64,000 nucleotides of DNA from Microplitis mediator (lineage: Eukaryota > Arthropoda > Insecta > Hymenoptera > Braconidae), in contig NC_079970.1 in the NCBI RefSeq assembly GCF_029852145.1, forward strand, positions 7,006,001 through 7,070,000, given 5' to 3'. Below, in pieces: positions 1 to 10,881 of the stretch. The position numbers were made by a program, and so were the translations under genes. Every line of letters begins with the position of its first letter. The stretch's first letter is position 1. Under the pieces are notes generated by a model. That model had not been told where the DNA came from, did no database searches, and was given only the letters and a program-made list of their open reading frames with translations.

Positions 1-1370
1 TAAAAAAAAAAATATTTTAAAAAATTGCACTTGTAGTTTTTGAAATTTTCTACATGTGTATATTTTTAATTTTTTTTTTTCTTCAAATTTAATTGTTAAA
101 AAAAAAACCTAAAAATTTTCAATTGTCTGCTATCTTCAGGATCATGCTACATTTACACTCATAAGAATGATTTTGAAGTTAGCAAACAATTAACAATTTT
201 TGGATTTATGTTTCAACGAATAAATTACAAAAAAAATAAAAAATGAAAATATGCACTTGTAGAAAATTTAAAAAACTACGGGTGCAATTTTTTGAAATAT
301 TTTTTTTTTTTTTTATAATTCATCAGTTTAAAAAAAATCCAAAAATTATTAGACGTCGGCTGACTTCAGTATCATTCATGAGAGTAAAAAAATATGAGTG
401 TAAATGTAGCCGACATGAGACAATTGATAAATTTTAAATAAGTAAATAAATTAATTAAAACAATAAAATTTAAAAACACACATGTACTGAATTTTGAATT
501 TTCTAAACATGCATTTTTTTATTTTTATTCTATAAACATTTTAATTTATTATTTCAAAGTTTTTAAAAATTTCAGATGTCTGCTAACTTTATTACCATGT
601 AGAAAAATGAGTGTGAATGTTACTGACAAGTAGGAAGTTTTTAATTTTGTAAATAAATAAATAAAATGTAAGTAGAGTAAAAATTAAAAAATGCGTATTA
701 GATTAATTCAAAATTATCGCGCGCATTTTTTTAAATTTCATTATTTTTATTTATTTTATTATTTATTTTAAATTTATAAATTGTCTGCTACATTTACACT
801 CATAAGAGTAGAAAAATGAGTGTGAATGTAACTAACAAGTGGGGAGTTTTTAAATTTTTGAATAAATAAATAAAATTTAAGTAGAATAAAAATTAAAAAA
901 TTGCGTATTTAAATATTTGAAAAGTCAGTACGCGCATTTTTTAAAATTTTATTATTTAAATTTATTAATTCATTTATTTAAAATTTATAAACTGTCTTAT
1001 GTCTGCTGCATTCACACTCATGTAGCAAAAAATTATTGAATTAATGGTAAAAACAAGGATTAGATTTTTAGTGAGTGTACGGTTGAATTATTGGGGTTGT
1101 TTATGGTAGTAAAAAAAAATAAATAAGAGATATATTATAATGAGTGTGAATGTAGCAGACATCAGACAAATTTAAAATTACAAATAAATAGAGTAAATAA
1201 TTTAAAAAATAATATTTTTAAAAAATGCACTTATTAATTTCAAAATTTTTCAAATGCGTATTTTTTAAATTTTATTTTATTAATTATTTACTCCATTCAT
1301 TAACAATTTCAAATTTGCCTGATGTCTGCTATCTTCACACTCATATATTATAATCTTATAATATGTCATT
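1..1370. repeat. A+T-rich repeat block with recurring TCTGCTA/ACACTCAT motifs
   Basis: The block contains repeated, partly inverted units built around TGTCTGCTA, CATTTACACTCAT and their complements ATGAGTGTGAATGTAGC, separated by A/T runs and degenerate TAAATAAAT stretches. Related motifs recur near 11820-12050, and the linked motif ATGATCCTGAAGTTAGC recurs near 11252, 33476 and 63620. This points to a dispersed mobile repeat family, probably several nested or diverged copies. The open frame at 243-437 lies in these repeats and shows no coding character. Confidence 0.6.
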
Positions 1371-1893
1371 ATGAAGATTTTTTATACCCGAGTGTGTACA
1401 GTAGTGAGCTCGCGATGTTGATAATAATAGGATATATATAGTAGACAAAATGAAATATTTCGGTAAAACGAACTGATGTAATGAGTGCGACTGCGCGTAT
1501 TTACTCCCTCTACTTGTTTTTATCTTGTTTTGTTGCTTAAGTTTTAATTAAATTATTGATAATATTTATTATGTTAATTTAAATGAAATATCAAAGGTTT
1601 TAGAATTTTTTCTATAAATTTGTCTGGTGAAAATAAATCTAAAAAGTGGACAACCGGTTTTTTATACAAGACCCTTTCGATACAATTTATTTCAGGTCAA
1701 TTGACCTTAGTATTGAAGAAATGAAACGGTCTTTGGTTAGTAGATAAAAAAAAATATAAAAAATTTAATCTTTAGGAATCAGCCATTGGGACGGAGTAAT
1801 AAAATCCAGTAGAGTTTAAGCTGAGTAATAATTATTTTAAAAATAACACCAGTTGATTATTATCTATAACAATCTGCTGGGGAAATAATTGGA
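1371..1893 (+). promoter_or_regulatory. possible promoter and 5' leader of the BED-BTB gene
   Basis: This is the first stretch free of the upstream repeat motifs, and it is slightly richer in G+C around 1385-1510. It lies directly upstream of a coding exon that opens with ATG at 1894. No clear splice acceptor sits just before the ATG, so a continuous leader is possible. No TATA box is obvious. The assignment rests on position only. Confidence 0.3.
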
Positions 1894-4800
1894 ATGGCAT
1901 CCAGTGGTGGATTATTTGTAAGTGGAACAACTCCTGCTACAAAACTTGGCTCTCATTATCTCAGTTTGAGTGATCAATTATCAAAACGTCTGTTACAAGA
2001 TAAATTGGAGAGTTCTATGAAATTCGAAGTTGGTGACGAGGATGATGAGGACGATGACAATGATGGTGATGATGAATCTTATTTAAATGAATCAAAATCA
2101 TTATCCACTGGAATAAATCTTCAACCAGCAACCAGAGTACGTTCACACGCCCGGAGTCTCAGAGCAATGGCCAACCCAAGTGCTGTCTGGGCACATTTTG
2201 ATTTGTGCGTTGAAGATCCACTTCGTGCTCAATGCCGCATTTGTGGATCTGTTGTCGTACGAGGCGGTGCTAATCCTCGTCAATGCGGTACGACCAATCT
2301 TCATCGACATCTAAGGGTTCATCATGGTGGTAGACTTATAGGCAGACGATATCATGGTAAATTTCATTGGAAAAACTTAAATATAGTGGAACAAATTAAC
2401 ATTTATTTATACAACGTCATTTCATTACCTAAAAAAAATTATTATTAGAATTTTAAATGTTCGGAGTATATTTTTTATTTTAAATTAATATATTCATATA
2501 GTAATTTTAAACTAGAACTATAATATGTTAAAAAATGGCAATACACTAGTTTCAAAATTTTAAATATATGAGAAAGCTAAATTTATAATTTAGTACAAGA
2601 TAAGAGACCTAGTACTCGATCACTCCATGAATTTGTATTTCTATATTTAGTAAAATTTAGTAAATATAGATATACAAATATATGAGTGATCGGGTACTGG
2701 GTCTCTTACTTTATTTAAAGTAATTTGCACTAATAAGTGATTCTAATATTTCATATTAATCATTGGTAAGAATACAAAATTTTGACAATGCTTACTAAAA
2801 AAATCTGAAAAAACGGTTGACCCTGTGGACCGACCCCAAATCTTCCCGCTGTTTCCGAGCTTAGAGGGCTCGAAAACATTATTTGTAAAAGAATTTCGCT
2901 GAAAGAAAGTAATCTTTGCCCGACGATATCTTTGAAACAAATCATCCGTTTTGCACTTTGCGCGATCGCAAATACTTTTGAAGACTTAGCTTTGATTAAA
3001 TTTTGAAGCAAATCGGTCAAGAGGTTTACGAGTTATACGAAAAAACCTCAAAAAAAAAGTTTTTATTTTTATTTTTCGTATAACTCGTAAACTACTTGAC
3101 CAATCGACTTCAAGATCTAATCAGGTCTAAGTCTTGATGAGCCCTTTCGATTGCCGTCAATGTCGTAGGACAAAAATCACACACACACACGGGCGTCCAT
3201 CCGGAAATACTTAGAATAGTTTTCTAAAACCCCAAAACGTCGAGATCTGATAAAAACTCGATTGTCCAACGTTGAACCGAAACCAAAAACTCGATTTTTT
3301 TTTTTGAAAATTTTAAATTTTTATAGCGGAAAATTATCCGTGTAAAAAAAATATTGTTCATAATGAATTAAAATATAAATTTAATCTCGAAACTCAGATC
3401 GTGACACAAATATTACTTTCATAATGAATTTGTATCATCAACTATAATCACGTCAAAATTATGACGGTAAAATTTTAATCCAAGTGATCCGAAGTTCATT
3501 CACTAAATTAATTTTACAATCGAAACTGATTTACGTAAATCAAGTACTTGATAGAACAAGTTTATTGGTAATTTCTGAATAGATTAATTTGACAAAAGGT
3601 TTAATCGAGTAAAAAATCAGTCGTTTCATCGAAGTCATCATAAGTCCAATTCAAAGACGTAATAAATTAATTTTATAATTTGTACTGATTTACTAAACGA
3701 AAAGTTGGAGTAAATTCATGATGAAAGTCATATTTGTGTCACGTTCTGAGTTTCGTCATGAAATTCAGACCTAAATTATGAACGAAAATTTTTTTTACAC
3801 GGGTAAAAAAATCTGTGTCTATAATAGCAATTTTTTATTTTACTAATTGTCACTTTATTGTTGAATTTCATAAATTAATTAGCTTCTACTAATGTTATAA
3901 ATTAATATCTAAAAATAATAATATTTTTAGCTGGTTTTTAAAATAATTTATAGTAATAATTGTAAGCCTACTAAATTTATTGATTTTATTATGAAAACAA
4001 TACTAATTACTGATAGTAAGTTTCAGTTTTTTCTATTTTATATTAATTTTTGATATAACATTTTTTCCATATGCCATTGATATTATTTTTACTGTTAAAT
4101 AAAAAATATATAATTTACTAATAATACATATACGTATTTTATATTTCAGTGTTACAATCTCACACCCAAGGAGTTTCGACACAACCAAAACCAGTGAGAT
4201 TAGCACAACAATCAGCAATCCGTCGACAAGCAAAAAATAGTCTACGTACCAAAAGTTATCAACCCCAACAACAACGACAGCAACATGAACAACAGCAAAA
4301 GACTGTTGTTTTAAAAACAATTCCGTTGAAAGTAAAACAAGTTTCATCAGCTGGTACTGTTAAGACGCCATCAAAGTCACAACCAGCTGCTAGAATACCT
4401 GAAAATACTACTTACCCTCAGCAACCCACTGAGGTATAAATAATTATTTTTAAAATAAACAAATAAATAAATTGAAAGATCTAATGTATTTTTTTTTAGG
4501 TTTGTTTAAGGTGGAATAGTTACCACAGTAACATGCAGAATAGTTTTCCATCACTTTTGGATTCTGAAGAATTTGTTGATGTAACTCTTGCCTGTGAAGG
4601 ACGTTCACTAAAGTGCCATAAAATGATATTATCATCTTGCAGTGATTATCTCGCAGCTTTGTTACGTGAAAATCCATGTCAGCATCCAATTATTTTGATG
4701 AAAGATTTAAAGTTTTGGGAAGTTGAAGCACTTGTTAAATTTATGTATCGAGGAGAAGTTAATGTTGCTCATGACAAGCTTCCTCAATTATTAAATGCCG

Positions 4801-6858
4801 CAGAGGCACTTCAAGTAAAAGGTCTAGCTGGACCTTGTCCATCGCAGGTATGTTTTGTTTTTTTAAATTATAATACTGTAACGAATGATTATTTTGATTC
4901 GCTAAATAGAGTCACGTACATCAATTAATTTCTTAGCAGAATATTTCTTTTTTATTATCAATTATTAGCTCAATTAAATTATAGACTATTTTTTTATTAT
5001 CTTTGCGTTAGGCTACAGGGTTGTTTTTGGACTATGGTGTTTTTTTCCCTGTAGGGTGATAGATAGGGTGTGTTGGGACCATAGCAGAATCGAACCGAGA
5101 TTGTAAATGATTTTAATTTAAACGAGCAACCTGCAGTCAATACGTGACTGCCCAAATATCACTACTAAATTTATAAGATACGCAGAAAAAAAGGATTTTT
5201 TGCTGCAAAAAATTTTAATTTGCACCAAGAAATTTTATGCATTATCAATTAAATACAAAAATTGTCTTGGGGCGAGAAAAGATTTTTTTGGTCAAGAAAT
5301 AATTCCTTGCACCAAGTAATTTTTTCTAGTTCTAAATAAATTTTTGTTTTCAATTCCCAATGCAAAAAATTTATTGGGGTAAGTAAAGATTTTCTTAAGG
5401 CGAGTAAAGATTTTTTGTGTCAATGAATCCTTTTTTTTTTCTATGCACACTTTTTTGACTAATTCTATCACATAGATATGGCGAGAACAAAATTTTCCTT
5501 ATTATCTTAATAATATAGATTAAGTTCGAATTTTCCAACACAACTTTTCATCGGGACGATTATTTCCCACGTAGCACAGAGTCAACTTTAAGATATCTTT
5601 TAAAAGGATAAGAAATTTTTTTTTTCATCTCAAAGTCGCCTTTTTTGGTATAAATACGACATGCCAATGTTGGTTCCGGAGACAGGGACGAGTTGTGTTG
5701 TTTTTGCTGTCTTATTTCAATTAGGAAGTCATTTAGCTGACTTATTTTACCACTATTTGTAATTTACTTTTTGTCGTCACTTGTGTTAAGTCTTTTCAGT
5801 AGATATTTTTTCGGTGACATACATTTCTCATCGTTTTGTCAACATATTGGTGCCTTATCGATATCTTAAAAAGTAGCCTAAAAACTGATATCTTATAGAT
5901 GTCTCAAAGGCAAGTGTGTTCCGTGGGTTTATTGAGAAGCTGATATTTTAAAATATTTGAACAACTAGAAAACAAATACCTTCTTCCTTTGTTTTATAGA
6001 AGCGCGACTAGAGTCAGTCAGTCATAATTTGACAGCATAACAGCTTACATCTTGTATTCAATAAACTATATCTCTCTTGTCTTTCTTTTGCTGCTGTTAA
6101 TGGTGGTGTTATTATTTCTAGTTTAAGTGATATTAATTTATAAATTCGGCATACTACAATGCTATGGCTGCATTAGTTGACATTAATGATAACAATAATA
6201 ATTATTGTTGTTATAGAATCAAAAACCACCAAATCTAGTACCTCAACCTAAGAAAACACAATCAACACCGCCTCAGGTATCAAAGCCTACACCGGAAACC
6301 AAAGAATCTAAAACCTCAGCATCAATACCCTCATTAACTAGTCCAAAACGCGTGCCAAAACGTCCACATCCAGAATCTAAAGATGTAATTAAACCACTTA
6401 CTAAAATTCGTCTTCAAAGAACGACACCTACCTCATCAACGCCAGCAGTAAAACTAGAACCACTTGATATTCCTCTAAGTCCAACAGATATGTTTCCTGA
6501 TAATAACGATGACAGTTTAACAACAAATTATGAACATTTGATGAGTATGCATGAAGATGACCCCGGTAGAGATGAACCACTGGATAATACTGATGGTGAT
6601 ATTGAATTTTGTTCATTATCTGGACCATCGGATCTCAATGACGGCGATGAAAACATGGAATTTGTACCGACAGATTTTTTAGATCAAGAACAAGATATTC
6701 TTGAAGACGCTGATGGTGACTGCAGTAAAAGTAGTAATGAAGAAACAAGTGCCAAGGATATTGGATATAAGGAAGTGGATGATGAAATAGATGACAGAGA
6801 CGACATTAAAAATTATGACGATGATGATGCTCATGGATGTAAAGCTGAAATAACGTGA
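1894..6858 (+). CDS. BED zinc-finger plus BTB/POZ-domain nuclear protein (4 exons, 578 aa)
   Basis: I join exons 1894-2356, 4150-4433, 4500-4847 and 6217-6858 (stop TGA). All introns are GT-AG and phases run 1, 0, 0; codon GTG is split across intron 1. The product is 578 aa. Residues 45-60 are an acidic D/E tract. Residues about 93-144 are a BED-type zinc finger (WAHFD, then C114-x2-C117 and H139/H144). A basic Q-rich linker (QPQQQRQQ) follows. Residues about 250-362 are a BTB/POZ domain starting VCLRWNSYHSNM, with the LRWN and FVDVTLACEG signatures typical of insect tramtrack/lola-type BTB proteins. The tail is P/S/T-rich, then strongly acidic. BTB domains mediate homotypic assembly and BED fingers bind DNA, so a chromatin or transcription regulator is inferred. 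No C2H2 fingers follow. A splice form with a different tail is possible. A possible ATTAAA poly(A) signal lies at 6969. Confidence 0.88.
2597..2714. mobile_element. short palindromic MITE, 'GTACTCGATCACTCC' family
   Basis: The sequence is nearly a perfect inverted repeat. The left arm reads AGAGACCTAGTACTCGATCACT and its complement closes the element around 2690-2710, with a short A+T loop. Related copies lie at 8061-8156, 15891-16500 (interrupted), 31856-32010 and 32022-32506 (interrupted). It sits in intron 1 of the BED-BTB gene. There is no coding capacity. Confidence 0.75.
2796..3320. mobile_element. dispersed element with central CGTATAACTCGTAAAC palindrome
   Basis: The element carries the motifs CCTGTGGACCGACCCCAAA, GATATCTTTGAAAC, a central inverted repeat around TACGAGTTATACG, and a short CA run before CGGGCGTCCATCCGG. 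Close relatives lie at 47345-47998 (same strand) and 25055-25490 (opposite strand). The two overlapping minus-strand open frames in it follow the repeat and are not genes. Its class is not clear from the sequence. Confidence 0.65.
3338..3802. mobile_element. MITE with CCGTGTAAAAAAAAT terminal inverted repeats
   Basis: The left end CCGTGTAAAAAAAATATTGT and the right end, which reads as its complement around 3785-3802, are terminal inverted repeats. Sub-terminal blocks (CATAATGAATT, GTGACACAAATAT) are also mirrored. The element occupies intron 1 of the BED-BTB gene, leaving about 350 bp of plain A+T-rich intron before exon 2. Confidence 0.65.
4848..6216 (+). other. intron 3 of the BED-BTB gene, with an embedded MITE
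   Basis: The intron is bounded by GTATGT at 4848 and TTATAG at 6216. A 'CAGAAAAAAAGG' MITE fills 5181-5447. The part before it holds a weak tRNA-like B-box on the minus strand around 5080-5100. The remainder (5448-6216) shows no coding signal I can support. Confidence 0.6.
5181..5447. mobile_element. MITE of the CAGAAAAAAAGG...CACCAAGAAATT family
   Basis: The ends are CGCAGAAAAAAAGG and, at the right, the complement-like CCTTTTTTTTTTCTATGC. The interior has mirrored blocks of CCAAGAAATT and TTCAATTCCCAATGC. Sister copies lie at 17303-17500, 31674-31850, 33410-34033, 36926-37988 and 47094-47227. The better-kept copies end in CTGTG next to TA. Confidence 0.7.
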
Positions 6859-7045
6859 AATTCTTATTGATATGATAATTAATATAAGACCTTTTTTTTA
6901 TTTATATTTATTCGAGAGGTACAAATTAATGTGTTAGTTTTGTCAGTTTTGCTTTCTTTTTTTTTTAAATTAAATATATATAAGTAAATAACTCTTTATA
7001 GCATTCTTTTGATTCGCGTATGCTATTTATTGATTTCAAATACTA
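6859..7045 (+). other. 3' flank of the BED-BTB gene
   Basis: This is A+T-rich sequence after the TGA stop. ATTAAA at 6969-6974 is the best poly(A) signal candidate. Nothing else can be recognised before the MITE at 7046. Confidence 0.4.
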
Positions 7046-7346
7046 CACTGTAACAAAAAACGGGGATAGTCTAGAAGGTGTAGGTGTTAAAATTTTCGGT
7101 GTTAAATTTCAACACCGAAAGCGGTGTTGAAATAACATCGCTGCCAGTGTAAATATTCTTTACCAGGATTAAAAAAATTATCGCAGTGTTAAAATACTTT
7201 TCGGTGTTGAAAAGTATTTTTTTTCTCAGTGTAATTTCTATACGTAGAATTTTTTTTACACCGATTTAACACCAGTATTTTAACACCGTCAAATTACACC
7301 ACCTGTTCCGGTGTTATTTCATGTTAACACCGCTCTTTTTGCAGTG
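7046..7346. mobile_element. TA-flanked MITE, CACTGTAACAAAAA / GGTGTTAA family
   Basis: The element begins CACTGTAACAAAAA after TA and ends TTTTTGCAGTG before TA, giving terminal inverted repeats with a TA target as in Tc1/mariner elements. The interior repeats GGTGTTAA and TTAACACCG in both orientations. A related copy at 47245-48355 has been interrupted by another element. Confidence 0.8.
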
Positions 7347-8060
7347 TATGGTTAGCTTGTCTTTTATTGCAATAAATTATAAAAATGTTTGGAATTTTTT
7401 TTTCATTTATTTAAAAATAATATACATTTGCTATTATAAATTTTTGAAACGAATTCGACCACTATATTTTTTAAAATGTATTTCAATAGTACATTATCTG
7501 AATTAACTAACGGTAATTAACTGTTTGTGCTTTAAGGAGTTATAATTATATACTTGTTGCCATAATTATTATCGATTTAGATTATTATTCAATCGAATTG
7601 CTTTTGTGATATTGATTTTTTAAAAAATAGTCACATTTCCAAATACTGAATATTTTGTAACCATTCATAGGTTTATAATTTATTTGTTCCTTACTTTTTT
7701 TCTTTGTAAAGAATCATCTCAGGATCATTATAAATATACTCACAAAAATAAAAAAAATAAATAAAACTTTAAAGAAAACAATGAGACCACCTGTAATTTG
7801 AAAAAGATTTTATTTTTAACATGATTGTGAGTGATGTGTGTGTATAAAAATTATTATATTAATTATTAAGAATAAATGTATGAATATAAAACAAAAGATA
7901 TACATAATAATTACTATTATTAATAAGTAATTCTTTATGGAAAAATTATTATAAATTTAAAAGTAATTAAGAGTAAAAAATTTTAGCTATTCACTTGATA
8001 AATTTGATATTATAAAATAATTAAATATCTTTATATATTTAAAAAATATGAAAAATAGGT
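7347..8060. other. A+T-rich intergenic stretch, no gene seen
   Basis: Long A/T tracts and in-frame stops occur in all frames. The open frame at 7321-7506 is low-complexity and begins inside a MITE. I recognise no feature. Confidence 0.5.
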
Positions 8061-8156
8061 GAAGTAAAAAACGTAATACCCGATCACTTCATGTATTTGT
8101 ATATCTATATTTATAAATATATGGAGTAATGGGGTATGAGGTCTTTTATTTTACTA
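8061..8156. mobile_element. short palindromic MITE, 'CCCGATCACTTC' family
   Basis: It carries AATACCCGATCACTTCATG and the mirrored GGGGTATGAGGTCTTTTA, with the same central TATATTTATAAATATA core as the other copies. It is a shorter and more diverged member of the family at 2597-2714. Confidence 0.6.
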
Positions 8157-8645
8157 TTGCATTTACATGAATATTGATTTAAATAACAATAATTTATCAT
8201 TAATTAAATATAATGTATTTCATTATGAAACTTTAATTTATTAATTAACAGATTTTATTAATAATTAATAAAGTATAGATTTAATGTTTGATCGTAAAAT
8301 AAAAGCACTGTCATATATGTGTATAAAAAAATTATTCATATAATAAAATATAAATATAAAATTTGAAAATTTATAAAATTCATTATTGTCAATTCAAAAT
8401 AGAGATACTTGTATAAAAACGTGTAATTCATAAAACAAAGTATTAGAAATAAATAATTGGTTGGAGCATTTGAATTTCTATATGATTTATTATTAAATAT
8501 TGAAATTAAAATTTTTTATTTGACTGTAAATTAACAATAATAATTTATTTGCAAAATATTGATTATAAAAATAAAATTCGAATAATTTTTATTTGGTGAC
8601 CGACTCAATGGTCATTAGAGACTCGATTTAATTAAGGGTGGGCAG

Positions 8646-9176
8646 TAGGGTGGGTTGAAAAAAAACTTTTTTTTTGTTTTTCTTAGCATGGGGGTAGAAT
8701 TTGTACCTTATAAAAAAAAAAAAATTTTTTTACTCAACATTTTGAGGTGGTCCAATCGTTTTTAAAATAAATAATTGATCAAACGGGGTAGTCCCAACGA
8801 AAAAAATTACATGGTATTCTTGAATCTGTAGGGTGTCCCCTTGAAAGCTAATTGAAAGTCAGGAGTTGAAAAAATTTTTTTCCTATTATTTTTGTAATTT
8901 AAGTAAAAAAATTCAAAAATGAAAAGCATTTTCTTTTGAATTAAAATGAAAGTGAAGTAAAAAAACATCACATTCGACAATTATTAGATGTTTTCCACGA
9001 TTTTGGACAAAAAAAAATTTTTTTCGTTGGAACTACCCCGTTTAATCAATTATTTATTTAAAAAACGAGTAAGCCACCTCAAAATGTTGAGTAAAAAAAT
9101 TTTTTTTTCTATAAGGTACAAATTCTACCCCCATGCTAAGAAAAACAAAAAAAAAGTTTTTTTTCAACCCACCCTA
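8646..9176. mobile_element. hAT-like foldback MITE, copy 1, with 8-bp target duplication
   Basis: The termini are TAGGGTGGGTTG and CAACCCACCCTA. The arms are long inverted repeats that include CTTAGCATGGGGGTAGAATT and its complement. The flanks are GTGGGCAG at 8638-8645 and GTGGGCAG at 9177-9184, a perfect 8-bp target-site duplication, which is the length made by hAT transposases. It is 531 bp long. A second copy is at 16537-17104. No transposase is encoded, and the open frame at 8988-9221 is non-genic. Confidence 0.88.
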
Positions 9177-9984
9177 GTGGGCAGTCCTAACCGAATTTTT
9201 CAATTTTACTTTTCTAATTAGGTTTTGAACAATTACGTTACTCCAATGATAATAGCCTTCTGAAAAAGTTTGTCTTTCACATTCTTTTGGAAGCTATAAA
9301 AATTTCTGTAATAACAATTGATTAATAAATTAAAAGAAAAGTAAAATTAAAAAATTGGTTTATTACGGCCCAGCTTTAACTGTAAATTAAATTAATATTC
9401 TATGTTTTTATACAACAGATTCTATTATAATTGAATTTAGGATTCCGTTATTTGTATATTTATATAATTACATACATACATTTTTTTGAAAAAAGATATT
9501 ATACACTTAGAAACATTTCATCAAATTTATTCAAATATACACACGCAGGTGAAATACATTACGGTCATGTGTATTTTTTATATTTTCTTTATAAAAACAA
9601 ACATAGATTCGAATAAATAATTATGTTATTAATAACCTAGAAAATTTTCAGTAACTGGTTTAATTTTAACAGTAAAAATAATAAATAATCACGTTTTAAA
9701 ATAATTTAATTAATAAAATATATACGAGAAGTGGCTATAATGGTAGAGAACTTGCAATTACGTACTTTAATCTGTAATAATCTTTAAGTTTAAAACAAAA
9801 TAATAAAATAATTTGTATTTACAATAGTAGTGATGATGCTAAGAGTAGAAGACTAAATTTACCGCGTTAGTAATGAGAGTAATTAATAAATTATTGATGA
9901 AAATAAAAAATTTCGAGTATATTTCTTAGTCTAATTAATATAATTATTGACACAAATAAATTTTAATAGTTTTTAAATTACAAT
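9177..9984. other. A+T-rich intergenic stretch, no gene seen
   Basis: There is no repeat with clear ends and no coding frame of credible composition. The frame at 9431-9616 is Y/I/F-rich low-complexity translation. Confidence 0.45.
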
Positions 9985-10381
9985 TTTAAAATTTCGCGCC
10001 AAGACGGCGCTACTGCGTGTACTGTATTCAACGTTCAATTGTTTATGCTAAAGTGGGGGGCGAGAGAATCGCAAAACCGATTTTTTTTTATCAACTAGCG
10101 GTCCAATAGCGGCAGCCAGTATCATCGACAATGGCAGTCATAGTCCAGATCTTTCTTTGTTCTTTACGTTTGAATTGAAACACAGTATTGTATAGTTAAA
10201 TCGTGTCAAATTGTGCAGTGATTATAAAATTTATCTTTTGTTAATTTAAATTGTGCAAAGTGTCTGTGGTGTCAAGTGTTGAGTGTTCAGTGCTTGTGTA
10301 AAGTGTTGCGAATTGCTGATGCTGATATCTTCCAAGTTCCTGAGCAAAATCATCTGGCATCGTCTGGTGGGAAATATCAGT
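9985..10381 (+). promoter_or_regulatory. probable promoter/5' leader of the GNAT gene
   Basis: This stretch is clearly less A+T-rich than its surroundings and free of MITE ends. It starts with GCGCCAAGACGGCGCTACTG, a self-complementary GCGCC...GGCGC patch, and includes GGCAGCCAGTATCATC, which could hold an initiator. It lies 0.5-0.9 kb upstream of the ATG at 10882. I cannot find a convincing GT donor for a leader intron, so the leader may run straight into the coding exon. Confidence 0.35.
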
Positions 10382-10881
10382 TAAGTGACGTTTTTTTAGC
10401 TGCAATACACTTGGAGCAATTTAAATTAAATCAAACTATTTAAACTAAATCAATCAAATTTAAATTGTTCAAACACTTGCGTGTTTTTTTTTTATTTTTT
10501 AAATATTTTTCTATCATATTATGCCGCCATTTTATTTTGACGTACGATTTTTAGTCTTCTCCAATTTTTAATAACTAATTTTTCAAATATTTAAATTTAC
10601 CGCGCAAGTAATAAGAATAATCAATAAGGGGAAGCACTCTCTGAGAATACTCTTATAATTGGATATTGCGCTGTTTTCTTTTCAAATTAGCCGCCAATTC
10701 TCACAATTACGTCACCAGGTGGTCAAGTTATCGGTCGGTAATGTTTAGCGGTAATAATGCAGCATGTGAACATAACCTCGTATTACTTCACAACATAACG
10801 TGTTCTTTTTGTTTATGTATATATATTTTATTTACATTTTTTTTTCCTTTTCGTTAATTTAAAACTAAACTATTTTACGAA

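Noticed and set aside
2743..3020. Two overlapping minus-strand frames
   Set aside because: They lie in a dispersed repeat, and the frame at 47275-47496 overlaps the corresponding part of another copy; no domain is seen.
4033..4347. 104-residue minus-strand open frame
   Set aside because: It is antisense to exon 2 of the BED-BTB gene; its Val/Leu-rich text is the complement of the Q-rich linker.
5070..5150. Minus-strand tRNA-like B-box (GGTTCGATTC)
   Set aside because: No matching A-box or stems were found, so it is not called as an RNA gene.
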